Shown one piece after another: positions 22,612 to 34,613 of a stretch of DNA of 64,000 bases. The notes below the pieces were generated by a model. It was not told the origin of the DNA and did no database searches. It saw only the letters and a program-made list of their open reading frames with translations. Within the stretch, counting starts at the first letter, position 1. The number at the start of each line of letters is the position of its first letter. A program made the translations under genes and the position numbers. Source of the DNA: Magicicada septendecula (Eukaryota; Arthropoda; Insecta; Hemiptera; Cicadidae); assembly GCA_034769895.1 (NCBI GenBank), contig CM068367.1, forward strand, positions 315,021,986 to 315,085,985, read 5' to 3'.

Positions 22612-24106
22612 ATAAATTCTATTATTCCATTATTGGCTCTTGATGAGTGCAGATGTAAAAAACCACAATGTTTAAAGAAAGGAATTAAATATTTAATATA
22701 TAAAAAAAAATAATGATGAAAATAATAAACTAAATTATAGAACTTGTACTAACACTCACATGAACTGAAAATCACAAGAAGAAATTAAATAATCCATGGT
22801 GAATTGCTGAGGAATCCCAATTGACTAACTACGAACTATCGGAAGGAAGAAAATGCCTAAAACCTATAAATGAGTGATGGAATCTTCAACACCAATGATG
22901 AACGATGAGAAAAATAAATACCTAAATTAAATACCTAAGAAAACAGAAGAACGGAATTAACAAAAACAAAAAAAGGAAAACCAGCAGTACCTGTAAGAAA
23001 TACTTCCAGGAGAGAAGAGACAGAGGACTGCTAAGTATATTTTAAAATACAACCTTAATAATAACACAAAAGAAAACAAAAACAATAAGTGAAAATACAC
23101 CTTCAACACAATTTATCACTTTTTTAACAGACACTTGAACTTTCTTTGATTAAATGAACACCTAAAATTGAAGAATAATCTCTATATAACATTGATTTCT
23201 TAAGTGAATATATTTTAACCGTAAAAATTTAGTAAACTCAGTTAACCTCCAAACGCTAATTCCAGTAGCTATAGGTTACAACTGTAATTATAAGTGTATC
23301 ACAATTTATATGTTATTCATATGGTATTTGTAAAATTTTGTACTTTTATTAGTCCATTTGACAATATTTTCTGTAGTCCCAAGAACTTCGACCTGAGATT
23401 AAAATTAAACAAAATTATCAACATCAGCACATGAGTCTTTCTATGCAGCGGCTGGACAGAATAGCCAACCGCTAATAATTAAACATGCCGGTGCACAATT
23501 GAATTACATAATTTGGAAGAAATTGTAATAACATAATCAACCTAATAACTGTTAATAAAACCATAATTGAAGCATTGAACTGTATGTTTGATTTTATTTA
23601 AATGTTTCTTAAAAATTGAGTATTCATTTATCACTCAATAAACCTTGCACTTTTGGTTTAACGAGAAGAGTTGGCAACCCCTAGTTTGAGGCAAAAAATA
23701 CGAATTCGAACATCTGGACAGGTGAGTAGACAATCTATAGGTATAATTATTATAACGAGCTTGAGTGACACGTTATAAGGTCTACAAGAAATTATTTAAA
23801 AAATTGAAAGTTTATACTATATAACTTTTCAAATGTTAACAGATTTTTTTTGTTTTTTTCTTTGAAACCCATTAACTATCACTAAGGCCTGGTTCTAAAA
23901 TTTAACTTAAAGCTGTTACTTGACTAACCTATATAAGTGTTTCACATGGACGCTCAATGCCAGTGGAAAACATCAAATAAAAAGAATCAATTTCAAACAG
24001 TTTCCTATAATTTTAATTCAGTCAGTGTACATGACATCAATTTGCTTACTGGCGAAGCTAGTAGTTAATGAATGGGTAGGCAAAAATCTTAACTTAAATT
24101 TTTTTT
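22612..24106. other. Intergenic AT-rich DNA, no gene
   Basis: No ORF with recognisable features. Short frames here are random. I see no element termini. Confidence 0.5.
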
Positions 24107-24268
24107 AAGGAATCACTAAAAGGACGGTGGTTCAAATCGGACGCTGAGGTAGAGTTTGCTGTAACCGAATGGTTCCATAAACAGCCGTAAGAATTTTACT
24201 AGCAGGGAATCTACAGGTTAGCGCAACAGTGGAACTCATGTCTTAATGTTATTGGAGACTTCTTTTAA
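24107..24268 (+). pseudogene. mariner transposase C-terminal remnant
   Basis: Translated from 24107 the frame reads KESLKGRWFKSDAEVEFAV, then TEWFHKQP, a stop, EFY, a stop, QGIYRLAQQWNSC and LNVIGDFF before the final stop. This is the conserved C-terminus of mariner-type transposases (FxSDxEV...WL..QP.EFY..GI..L..RW..C....GDY). Two in-frame stops make it dead, and the rest of the gene is absent. It is too short for an ORF search. Confidence 0.8.
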
Positions 24269-24839
24269 AATCGTTGAATAAAAAATGCTTTATGGCTCTA
24301 TACGTGTTTCTATTGAACAATCCTTGTATTAGTCATACACAATAATACAACTGATTGAACTTCAAATTTTTAAACTTGATTAGTTTCTATATATATGTTT
24401 AATGTTACAAATAATTCAAATAACAATCTTGATCATTTGTTAGTTCAGCGGAATAACAGTGACACTTTTAATAACCGCATAAAATAAACACTTAGAAACA
24501 ACACAGGCGCTTTAACTTAACTGTTTGGACCACAGAAGTGAGGCATGCCTCAACGCTCTATGTGTACAGCGCGGGACAATCCCCCCTCCCTACACTTCCC
24601 TATCACACCACTACATTGCTTACATACGATGTATACAAAAAACGCTGAGGCAAGTTCAGGTTGCCTCATTCGCTTTAAACGAACTATGCCGAATCTCACC
24701 TGTCACCATCTAGCGGTCGCTCAATAAAGCACGTTTCGGTTTAATAAATTTGACAGTCGCAGTAACAATGTATAATCTTTATGTTATGTAGTTCATACGT
24801 ATTTATAATTTTTATTCTACAGAATTTTTTAGGGTAGGC

Positions 24840-24878
24840 ATTGCCTCAATTGCCTCCATGTAACTTCGCCACTGATAT
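24840..24878 (-). mobile_element. Possible hAT-like terminus
   Basis: Read on the minus strand, CAGTGGCGAAGTTACATGGA starts at 24878 and runs into repeated GAGGCAAT motifs. CAGTGGCG is a common hAT start. A GAGGCATGCCTC block near 24541 may be the other end, but the flanks do not match. Confidence 0.25.
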
Positions 24879-24929
24879 ATATGTGTACAACGTTATCGGC
24901 AACAAAGAAGTAGTTTTTGTTAAAATTCC

Positions 24930-25110
24930 TTCCCGGGATATTTGGCCGTAGTCCAATGTTTTCTACAAAACCAGACATTTCGGCAATGCCATCGACTTCC
25001 ATCATCAGTGAAAATCGAGTGCGATAACGTGAGGTGGTATACGTTAGTGACCACAGTACTGTGGTTAAGGCTGAAGCAGTAAGTAGAAAGAAGTAGTTTC
25101 TATGGTAATA
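24930..25110 (-). mobile_element. Possible PLE terminus remnant with hammerhead-like core
   Basis: The minus strand carries a hammerhead-like core (24971-25012) in sequence resembling PLE termini. There is no GIY-YIG coding sequence. The identification rests on the ribozyme-like core alone. Confidence 0.35.
24971..25012 (-). ncRNA. Hammerhead-like core, minus strand
   Basis: CTGATGA lies at 25008-25002 (minus strand). An imperfect stem II follows, then GAAA at 24981-24978 and TGTC. Stem III is almost absent and stem I has about 3 pairs. This is a weaker candidate than those in the PLE array. Confidence 0.4.
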
Positions 25111-25369
25111 TTTCATTTCGAAAATGATTTTAAATATAAATCTTAGAATATGGAAGTCATGTATGGTTCTCCATACCGATTTTTTTTAAATATGGACACA
25201 CGGAAATTTCAAACCACATGTTGACAACACTGGATACGTCTTCCCTCCAAAACAATGGTCATATCATATGGCCAGTGAAACGCCAGCAGTAGACAGGACA
25301 GGTTATTTGTGAATGGAATGATTTTTGATCCTTTACAACTTGCGACACTACTCTCTTCAAACTCTTCTG

Positions 25370-25610
25370 GTAAGTGTAATTTTTATGATTTCAGTAAAAC
25401 TAACTAGGTCATTTTAAAGATTACACTAAGCAGATTTAATTTATATTTAATGTTGATTTTCTTTACTTAGTAGAAAAGTTATAAGGGGGTGCCCAGTTGC
25501 CCTGTGTCCAAAATTGATTTGGGGCAACTGGGTACATTGCTGGCCCAGTTGCCCCATACAGTACCCAGTTGCCCCAAATCACTAAGTTAATATATTTGTA
25601 CTTTTTTCAG
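25370..25610 (+). other. Probable intron in the pogo-family transposase
   Basis: A CTG|GTAAGTG donor at 25370 and a TTTTTTCAG acceptor ending at 25610 bracket a 241-bp non-coding segment. The open frame that starts right after the acceptor has no good ATG, which supports an upstream first exon. The intron holds several CCCAGTTGCCCC motifs. Confidence 0.5.
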
Positions 25611-27398
25611 ATAAAATTGTGAGGAATTACATATGTAAAACTACAAAAGGAGCTGATGGGAACAGATATTCGAAAGAAGATTTGCAACATGCAGTGGCTG
25701 ACGTGAGAAATGGAAACAGAACATTGTGTAGAGCATCCCGTTTTTATGACATTCCGAAGACAACTTTGAAGCATCATGTACAAGGCACTCGAGGAAGCAT
25801 CGGAAAAGTGGCAGAGAATGGTGAAGGAGGTGGAGGTAAGACTGAAATTCCTCTTAAAAATGAAAATGAATTGGCAAACTGCCTTAAAGTTTTAGAAAAA
25901 TGGGGGTTTGGTATAAGTAAAGATGTCCTCAACATTTTTCAAGCTTATGTTAAGGCCAATGAACTTGACACAATATTTAAAGATGGAAGGCCTGGATTCG
26001 ACTGGTTTTTTAATTTCAAACAAAGACACAACCTATCATTAAAAAAGCCATAAGGGGTTGAATATATAAGAGCTACCCAAACAAACCCTACAGTCATTTA
26101 TGTTTCTTTTTTATATTTTGGAGAAAGTAGTCAAAGATATGAATCTTGAGAGCAAACCTCATCTTATTTTCAGCTGTGATGAGACGTCTTTCTCTAAAGA
26201 CCCAGCCAAAACTAAAGTTGTTGGCAATGTTGGAGATAGATGTACGAGGATGATAAGTTCTTCTGGCCGGGAGAACACATCAGTTTTACTGTGTTGTTCA
26301 GCATCAGGAGACAAATTGCCTATCTTGTACATTTTCAAAGGAGAGCATATTTTGGAAACATTGATCAAATCTGATACACCCTATGACAAAACTCAATACA
26401 GTGCATCAAGAAAAGGGTGGATGACCTCAGATATTTTTTGTAAATGGTTTGTAAAATGTTTCATCCAAACATTCCACCAGAGAGGCCTGTTCTATTAATT
26501 TTTGATGGATATGTAAGCCACATTTCACCTGAACTAATCAATAAAGCAATTGAAAATCAGGTACAGTTACTTAAGCTCCCTCCTCACACTTCGCACGTCC
26601 TACAGCCTCTTGATGTCGGTGTGTTTAGAGGCGTAAAGACCAACTGGGACAAAACTCTCGCGAAGTGGCAACGAGCGAATCCAAGAAAAAAATACCAAAA
26701 GGTGACTTTGTAGAACTGGTAAATGAAGTCTTTGACAGAGTACCAACTGTAAATATTGTAAATAGTTTTAATTCAACTAGTATTTATGACACTGAAACAA
26801 AAAAAACCTAACAGAAGTGCAATTTAGTGAAAACATATTCAGGCCAGATGACCTTGAGAGATATAAGAAGAATGCATCAAGGGATTCTAATTCAATGGTT
26901 TCTGTGCAGGCTCTTGAAAATAGCTTACTTGAGGAGTCAGACATGGAAAACCCCTTATGCTCGTTTCAGTCTAACAATTCTCAGAATGCTGACCAAGTAA
27001 ACTTCTCTATCAATTAATCTCAGCCATCAACCAGTGCAGTTCCTGATCATCCGATTCCAAACCTCCAACTTGAAAATCTGCCAGCTGGTACTCCACAAAA
27101 CCTAACACCTGAGAGAAGCTCAGATGAAAACCGACTTGATAGCTCACTGAATATGGAAGTTGGATGCAAAGTTGAAGTTAGCACTGAAAGACAGAAAACT
27201 TCAACTGCTGGAATAATTTCTCATACATTTGAAGATATAGTCATAGGAATGATAAGAGAGAAAAAAAGTGACAGCTCAGAAGTAAAAAAGAAGAGAACAA
27301 GAATCTGTCCAGGAGCTGAACTGATAACTTCTAAGGAATATTTAGAAAAGAAAAAGAAAGAGGAAGAAAAAAAGGAGAGTATGAAACTGGAAACAGAG
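25611..27398 (+). pseudogene. pogo/jerky-type transposase, 5' and central part
   Basis: An N-terminal psq-like helix-turn-helix (about 25640-25800) contains FYDIPKTTLKHHV. A CENP-B-type domain ending WFFNFKQRHNLSLKKP follows. The DDE_1 catalytic domain shows FSCDETSF (first D), LLIFDGYVSH (second D) and PHTSHVLQPLDVGVF (third D). This is the DDxD pattern of pogo elements. A stop at 26051, a frame change near 26097, another near 26450 and further stops make it non-functional. The C-terminal part (26817-27398) is Lys/Glu rich and is cut by the LTR at 27399, with translation resuming at 31613. Confidence 0.8.
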
Positions 27399-28789
27399 TG
27401 TGACGATTTCATTAATTAAAAATAAAATAATTAATAAATAGGTAATGTAAAAGCTGAGAAATTTTAAATTTTAATAAATCGCACATTTAAATTAAATTTT
27501 ATCACTATCATAAATCATAATAATATTTAATAAAGAGTTTTAATAATAAAATAAAAGGAAGGCGAGTGTACAGAAGGGAAACCCTTGTTAATTAACCCTG
27601 CATAGACATGCGCTAACCGGAATTAACCTGAATACCAACCCATAAACAAACTAATAATCCTTGAAAATTAATATTAAATAAATAAATAAACAAGACCACA
27701 GTAGTGTACTATAATGAAGTCTGTAATTAAGAATATTTTTGGATAATTAAAAGGTCAAATTTTAACCCCTTAAATAGAGGATAAATGTGGAACTATTTTG
27801 TTGCAACGCGTAAACTCCGCGCGATTAACTGACCCTTCCTACATAGTAGAGAGTCGAGATGAAGCGCTCGCATAGAAAACACGCGCTTGAACCATGTCTC
27901 AGAAAAAGACAGAATATTTGTATTTAGAAGACAGTTACAACAATGTGTAGCAAAAGTATTGCCAAATTAATGTGGTAGTAGTCTAAATGTTAAAAACCGA
28001 AATGCATAAATAACTGTGTAAGGAATGACATCTCATTTGTTTAATTTTGTAAGATGTCTATGTTGTTTTAAATAATATGGTACGAGCTACCAAAAGTGAG
28101 AACTTTTATAAACAATAATGTGACGTGCGATTCTGCAACAAACAAGAACATTTACGGCACTTATACTACTAACGATGTTTAACTACGAGACTTCTGAGAA
28201 CCTCCACGCTACTTCATTATGAACTAACCACTTCAGGAACTTCAACAGGAAAGTTAACTCCACTTAAGATCAACCGCTGACGAACACCATAAGGACCAAG
28301 GACCCGGACTACGAGTAAACTGATGGATATGGCAGGTGACACGGAGACTTGTTCTCCGTGATTAATTAAAATTGTAACCAATGAATTATTAAAGACAGTT
28401 GAAATTAAAAAAAAATAGAAAGACTTTAATGATAACCACTTTATAAGATGTAATATGTTTTAGAATTCAAAATATTTGTAGTACCGAATAATGCTGATGT
28501 ATATGTATAGCTTCACTGATACAAATTTTTAGATTAAGTCCATTCTTCAAATGGCCCCCCAAATAGTATTTATAGAATATAAATAAGCGAGCTTAACTCA
28601 TAAACAAGTTTAAGGTCCCGGATCCGTGGATACTGCTAGCACTGAAAAATCCATGTGTTTTGCCCCAGTTCTTTACCAAAATCTGTTATAAATTGTAATC
28701 TTTTATTCAGAAAACCTTATATGGGAATATTTATGTAGAGCTGTTGTAGTAATGATTTAATAAAGAGATGTCGTTACTTTACACTAAAA

Positions 28790-31437
28790 TAGGGTGACCA
28801 GACGTCCCGTTTTTAACGGGATTGTCCCTTTTTTTCATTATGTGTCCTGTTGCCCAGGCAAATTATTAACGGGACGTCAAATGTCCCGTTGTTCGTTACT
28901 TGCAATAACGGATAACCTAATCTTTTATCTTCGCTTCGTTTTGAGTTTTTATTTGTTTTTGTGTCATTTGGTCTCATTCGTTTAAACTTTCTTACTGAGG
29001 TCAAGACGGGTCTTGAATGGTTAAGGGAACGCAATCGCGAAAAGAAATGATGATCTCTGGTTTCCGCCAGAGTGCGTCAAGGGAGAGTGAGGCAATCAAG
29101 GTAAACTTTTTTTGTTTGGTTAGTTTTAACGCTTGGCGTGGCGAGCTTGCTCCATTGTCTGTTGTTCGCTTGGTTCGAGATACATGTGCATATTAATATG
29201 GGGAAAAGAAAGTGTATTTTCTCCAAAACCCTGAAAGAAGTTTCCTTTCTTGAAGGACGACACCACATCTACAAAGGTAGAATGTACTTTATGTCATTCA
29301 GTTTTTTCCATTGAACATGGAGGACGTGCCGATATTACACAGCACATTAAGAAAAAGAAACACATGTTGGCAGTTTCTGCGAGAACTTCGAGTAGTATAA
29401 CTTCCTTTATAAGTAGGAATGGACTACAAACTGAGGAAGATAAACGTATCGCTGCTGAAGAAGGGCTGTTTGCATTTCATACTGCAAATCACAACCATTC
29501 TTTCTGTTCAATGGACTGCACATCTCTTATCATCAGAGAACTATTTGAGAAGAAATTCACGTGTTCCAGGACAAAGTGCGAGTCGATTTTAGTGAACGTT
29601 TTATTGCCGTATGCAATGGATGAAGTGCAATCAGAACTTGAAGATGCTAAGTATGTGTCTGTGATGGTTGATGCATCAAATCCCAAAAGCTTAAAATTAG
29701 TGCCAATTCTAGTTAGGTATTTCATTCCTACCAAAGGTGTTCAGTGCAAAGTAATCTGTTTTCAGAACGTTGGTGGAGAAACAGCAGAATTATTAGCTAA
29801 TCATGTTCTGGACATCTTAAAGAAACATCATTTAGTTGACATCATCGCGTTTTGTACAGATAACTGTAACACTAACTTTGGTGGGTACAAGAGGGCCGGA
29901 ACAAACAACGTTTTTTTCTAAATTGAACAGTGTGCTCAAAATGAATATTCAAGGCATTGGTTGTGCAGCTCATGTGGTACACAATGGTGTACAAACAAGT
30001 GCAGACATTCTTCCTATCGACATAGAAACAGTAGTGAATAAAATATTTCAATATTTTCACATTTATACTGTGCGTGTGGAGGAATTGAAATTATTTTGTG
30101 ATTTTGTTGCTACTGAATATAAGCAGGTTCTGGGTAGTGTTAAAACTAGATGGTTGTCATTGTTGCCAGGAGTTACAAGGGTTATTGATATTTATGAACC
30201 TCTAAAGTCTTATTTCATGTCTCAGGATAGGTGTCCTACATTGCTAAAACAATTTTTTGAGAACACACAGTCACTTCTTTGGCTTCATTTCATACAAAGC
30301 CAACTGAAAATGTTTTCAAATTCAATCCAAAAGTTGGAAAGAACCAACATTTCAGCCACTGAAGTAGCTGAAGAATTAGAATTGCTTACAGAAAAAGTCA
30401 ATAACAGGAAATGTAGTAAGTTTCAAACTTCAGTTGTTTCTTCAATTTTAATTAACTTAGAAAATGAAGGTCTTTTCACCCTATCTAAATATGAAACGAT
30501 TACCAATTTATTTTATGACACTTTTTTAAGTTATTTAAACAAGTGGGTCTCTCCATATCAGCCTCTGAAATCATTTCATTGGATAACATTGAAAAAAAAT
30601 TCTGTATCTTGGGATGAGGTTTTAAAAAGTCTGAAAATTCTTAAGACAGTAGATTCATGTTCAACAATTCAGGTACATGAAGATAAATTATTTGATGAGA
30701 TAGGACATGTGAACAAAGTTTTATCCAGAAAATTTGAGGAATGGGAAAAAGTTAATGTGGAGATTGATAAGAAATGGTGTGATGTCTTCCACATACTTAA
30801 AAGTATAGGCATTCCATGTAAAAACATAGAGGTGGTTGTGAGTTTTGCTCTGGCTGTACCAGGCACAAATGCTGTTGTGAAAAGAGTCCTTTCAATTGTG
30901 AACTCCCTTTGGATTGATGAAAGAAACCGTTTTACTACCAAAACTATTCAAGTAATTGTAATTTTAAAAACTCATTTTCAAGACCTTAGCTGTAAGGAAT
31001 TCTACAACCTGCTATTAAGTAATTCAAAGCTCTTGCGAGATATCAGGTCTTGTGATAAGTACAAAGTTAATAGTGATGTTCCTGATTCAGAAGCTACAAG
31101 TTCATGTTCAGCAGGTTGTTGATATCTATGAATCACATCCATGTAATTTTATAGTTGTTAAGAATTTGAATATTTATATTTGAATAATTATAATTTTATA
31201 ATTTTTGAAAAAACTTGATCAATATGATCCAGTGCCATGATAAGTATGTTTTTAAGTTGGTTATTAAAATATATGTCTTTTTATGTGTAAAAAGTAGTTT
31301 TTATTTGTCTTAGTGAAGCAGTGCAGTCATATATGAAGCACATTTTCTTTGTAACTTGTGTCCTGTTTTATCCTGTTTTTTTATTTCCATATTTCAGAAA
31401 TGTCCTGTTTTACGTCATAAAAAATCTGGTCACCCTA
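28790..31437 (+). mobile_element. hAT transposon inside the solo LTR
   Basis: The left end TAGGGTGACCAGA at 28790 and right end TCTGGTCACCCTA ending at 31437 are exact inverted repeats of 13 bp. CACTAAAA occurs on both sides (28782-28789 and 31438-31445), a perfect 8-bp target duplication. Two other copies of the same LTR show the empty site near 48295 and 55846. The element is 2648 bp and contains one nearly intact transposase gene. Confidence 0.95.
29250..31122 (+). pseudogene. hAT transposase (one frameshift)
   Basis: The N-terminus has a BED/TTF-like zinc finger with CTLCHSVFSI and HIKKKKH. A DUF4371-like catalytic region follows (VSVMVDASNPKSLKLVPI and CTDNCNTNFGG). The second frame (from about 29890) continues GIGCAAHVVHNGVQ, VKTRWLSLLPGV, and near the end a dimerisation-type region with PGTNAVVKRVLSIVN. 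The two frames join near 29890-29920, so one frameshift separates them. The frame is open to about 29235 without an ATG, suggesting an upstream exon; a GTAAAC donor-like site is at 29100. Apart from the frameshift the gene is close to full length. Confidence 0.85.
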
Positions 31438-31612
31438 CACTAAAACAGTGAGTGAATAAATCATCAGACCCCCATGTAAAAGTTCCTTTAGTTATAACTA
31501 CTGCTGGTTTATCTAGTAATTAAAATTTGATTACGAGTATGGCAGCCCGTGCAATTGATCAGAGGTAAGTATGCACAGGTTCCCAATCTTATAACGTAGG
31601 TGACACATTATA

Positions 31613-32060
31613 AGAGTTAAAAAACAAAAGAGGGTTCAGGAAAGACTTGTAAAGAAGAACGCCAAAGCTAAAAAAAAAGAACACTAAAAAACAAAGAAGA
31701 AAAAGAAACCATTCAGATTCGTCTAGTTCGAGCTCTTTGTATGATGAGCGCTTCAGCATTCATGATGAAAGCGATGTTGAAAATGTCGAAGATATGCGAG
31801 TGGTTTTAGAACCAATTACAGTAGTGCCAGATGGCTATGTACTGGTTTTATACGAGGGTGAGAAATATCCTGGGAAAGTTCTTGGAGTTGTAGAGGATAA
31901 AGTAAAAGTTAATTGCATGGTTATGGGCAAGAAATGTTGGAAGTGGGCAGCAAGAGATGTTTTTTTGTATGATGAATCCGATATAGTGAAGGTTATTTCA
32001 CCTCCTAAAAAGATTAATAATCATTTGATGTATGAGGTTCCTGACTTACCATTACTGTAA
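31613..32060 (+). pseudogene. pogo/jerky-type transposase, C-terminal part
   Basis: This is the continuation of the transposase interrupted at 27398. Removing the LTR joins the frame as ...LETE then LKNKRGF. A Lys-rich segment with stops is followed by a Ser-rich linker. An open 107-codon stretch (31737-32060) contains YVLVLYEGEKYPGKVLGVV and KKCWKWA, which looks like a small SH3/Tudor-like beta domain at the C-terminus of the transposase. Confidence 0.65.
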
Positions 32061-32423
32061 GGGCTGGCTATCATTTGAGTCAACAAGTTTATGTTCTATT
32101 TTTAACGTTATAAAACATAGTTTTACTGAGAACTGAACATTGTTTTTGATATAAATTAATATGTACTTTAAATGTTTTAGTGTTTAAGTTAAGATTTTGT
32201 TAGTAAGTTTAATTTTGATTTCACAAAGTTTAACTAGATTAAGCTACTTTAAAATTTGCAATTGTCAGCGATTTCTGGGAGTAACTGAATATAACGTAAG
32301 TTACTATGTTAAGTTATGAGTTTTGTAACACATTTTTTGATAAATACAATTATTTTCTTAAGTTATAAAAAATTAAAACAAAAGTTATTACATTTCCTGT
32401 TGTTTTTCTCTCTCTCTCCCCCC

Positions 32424-32426
<3 letters not shown>

Positions 32427-32520
<94 letters not shown>
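32427..32520. repeat. (CA)n microsatellite, about 47 units
   Basis: Uninterrupted CA dinucleotides, preceded by a CT and C-rich run. Confidence 0.95.
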
Positions 32521-32522
<2 letters not shown>

Positions 32523-32767
32523 CATTATTTATTTTAAAATGTTATTAAATATTAAATATCTGCTTCATTACAAGTCAGTTGAGAGGATCTGAGTGGCTCT
32601 CAGGCTGCTGCAGGGGTAGACGTCAGTGTACATCTCACGTACAACTACTGTTTAAATATTGAAAACTTCATTTTCTAACCATGAAACCAATACTGAAATA
32701 TTGTTAAATAACAGAAGAACGCCCAAGATTCCAAAGAAAATTTTTATCTTTACAATTTATAAATTTT

Positions 32768-33020
32768 AGGGAAGGGGTACCCACTTACCCCAACGACACG
32801 GGGAACTGGGTACCTGTGACTAAAAACATATGATCTTTTTTTACACTTGAACAGGTAATTACTTTCAAAAAGTGTTGTATGTCAGTTTAAATGGTAAAAT
32901 CTACTGAGCACTTTGATATATTACAGTAATACAAAAGAAGAAAATTATAGCAGGCAAAAATGTCCAAACTTAAAATTCATTTGTCATGTTGTAAAATCGG
33001 TACCCAGTTACCCCACCTTA
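32768..33020. repeat. Subterminal repeats of the pogo-family element
   Basis: GGGTACCCACTTACCCC and GGGGAACTGGGTACC near 32775-32815, then GGTACCCAGTTACCCC at 33000-33015, match the TGGGGCAACTGGGTAC motif in the left intron. They may be transposase-binding sites. Confidence 0.5.
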
Positions 33021-33248
33021 CCTTACCACTTATTAATAGTAACTGATTGTGAACCTTGTGAAGTGTTCACTGTCTGGCAGTCAATACATGCCAAAGTGGA
33101 TATAGTAGCAGACATGAAAACATATGGTGAGAAATGGAAACCACATTTTTAGTCAATTTTTATAAGTTGTATCGGACATATAAAGTAATCTAGAAATTTG
33201 TTTTTCATTTGTACTTATAGTAGACCCTATACAAATTTAAATATGCAA

Positions 33249-33249
<1 letters not shown>

Positions 33250-33331
<82 letters not shown>
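33250..33331. repeat. (TG)n microsatellite, about 41 units
   Basis: Uninterrupted TG dinucleotides. Confidence 0.95.
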
Positions 33332-33332
<1 letters not shown>

Positions 33333-34049
33333 TAAAAACATTAGAGGTAAGTCTTGAATAAGATCTTGTTATTCCAGTCACTCTTAAATCACTTTTCTAT
33401 TCAGTTGGCTTTCTTAGAAAATCTCTAGCCTGTGGTTATAATTGTCTGAATATATAATTATGGTATAATGAAAAACAAATATCCATGAAGTATGCTTTGT
33501 TAATTAACCTTGATGAATATCTGCCTAAAGGGTATAAATATTTTGTCTTGTTTGCTAACAAAGACTGTTTGTCATCTTATGAATCAATCAGTATTAACAT
33601 ATTGTTCACTCAAACATCATTTTATTCTCAAGAAATAACCAATAAATCTTAGGCATCGTTCACTTGTATTGAGTATACTGTACATAGATACAGATTAAAA
33701 TAATGGTTATTTATGTCAGAAGCTGTCATTTACTGATTTGCAGTGTGGCTCACATAGATATAAAGTTATTATTTCACTTGAAATTAGACTCATCAGTAGG
33801 TTATACAAGTAGTTTCTGTATATCTGGTAGATGCACAAAAAATTAATTAAATGTATGCTCAAATTTCATTGTGGCTGGAAAAAAAAGAGGAAGCTGCAAT
33901 AAAGGGAAGGTGAAGACAAAAGAACCCTACTGAAGTGCTCCGTCTGATTCAAAGTCCAAGAAAGAGGCACATATCACACACACATGTTACAAACGTCTCA
34001 TTAAACTGTTACACTGATGTTCTAATCCTAAACTTATGTTTGTTCATTA
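33332..34049. other. Intergenic DNA, no gene
   Basis: No ORF, no repeat and no element terminus recognised. Confidence 0.5.
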
Positions 34050-34051
34050 TA

Positions 34052-34575
34052 CAGTGGATTCCGCTTTATTGGGACACATAGGGACCATATGAAGTTGGCC
34101 CAATTAAGCGGCCAGCCCTATTGTCTCAGAAAGCAGATAAGCCTCATAAACCGAAATTTCTTAAAACACAAAACCAAACATAACTACAGTAAACACTGCA
34201 ATTATAAGTTTTATTCCTAATGAAATACATATAAGGAAATACAATAATAAATATATAATAATACTATAATTACAGCATAATGAAATAGTATGAATAATAT
34301 GAATATATCTTTAAGAAAATAAAGTCAAACACTTGTGTTTACTGTTTATTAAAAAAATTCATCCAGTGTGCATTGGCATTTCATTTTTAGTGACAGAAGC
34401 TCTACAAAGTCTGAACAAATTTCCAATTCTTGCATAGGGCTGTTTTCATTTCCTTCTTGCGTATATCTCTGAAGAACAGCTATGAACTTTTTTATATACT
34501 GAGTTGTTACCTGCTGAATTTCTGGTTTATCATCATCATTGTTCTTGGATTTTGTTGTCCATGGTGTGTCCGTTG
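34052..34575 (-). mobile_element. Tigger-like (pogo) transposon remnant
   Basis: CAGTGGATTCCGCTTTATTG at 34052, preceded by TA, is a Tigger/pogo-type terminal repeat. It is followed inside by a partly repeated inverted segment (CCCAATTAAGCGG). The element runs right until it is cut by a PLE near 34578. Its other end is not in view. Confidence 0.7.
34349..34575 (-). pseudogene. Tigger-like transposase C-terminus
   Basis: On the minus strand the frame reads TPWTTKSKNNDDDKPEIQQ, then YIKKFIAVLQRY and finally CQCTLDEFF before the stop at 34349. A C-terminal TLDxFF ending is typical of Tigger/jerky transposases. Only the last 75 or so residues remain, cut by the PLE insertion. Confidence 0.7.
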
Positions 34576-34613
34576 ATTAACTAATTAATCTACAAAGACT
34601 CACTAGAATACCA

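Larger units (their letters stand above)
27399..31612. repeat. Solo Gypsy LTR (copy A), carrying a nested hAT
   Basis: It begins TGTGACG and ends GTGACACATTATA, flanked by AGAG on both sides (27395-27398 and 31613-31616). It is homologous along its length to the LTR at 54469-56020. No internal retrotransposon sequence is present, so this is a solo LTR left by LTR-LTR recombination. Without the hAT at 28790-31437 it is about 1.56 kb. It sits in the transposase gene of the pogo-family element. Confidence 0.85.
25260..33025 (+). mobile_element. pogo-family DNA transposon interrupted by a solo LTR
   Basis: A pogo/jerky-type transposase is split by an inserted LTR at 27399-31612. Repeated copies of a TGGGGCAACTGGGTAC-like motif occur at 25488-25580 and again near 32768-32815 and 33000-33018, marking both sides of the element. 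I could not fix the terminal inverted repeats, so the outer limits are approximate. Confidence 0.6.

Noticed and set aside
24121-24140. tRNA B-box-like GGTTCAAATC, possible SINE
   Set aside because: The same bases code for the mariner C-terminal motif WFKS in a longer matching frame, and there is no A-box upstream.
32316-32537. ORF with a long Thr-His repeat
   Set aside because: It is a translation of the (CA)n microsatellite at 32427-32520.
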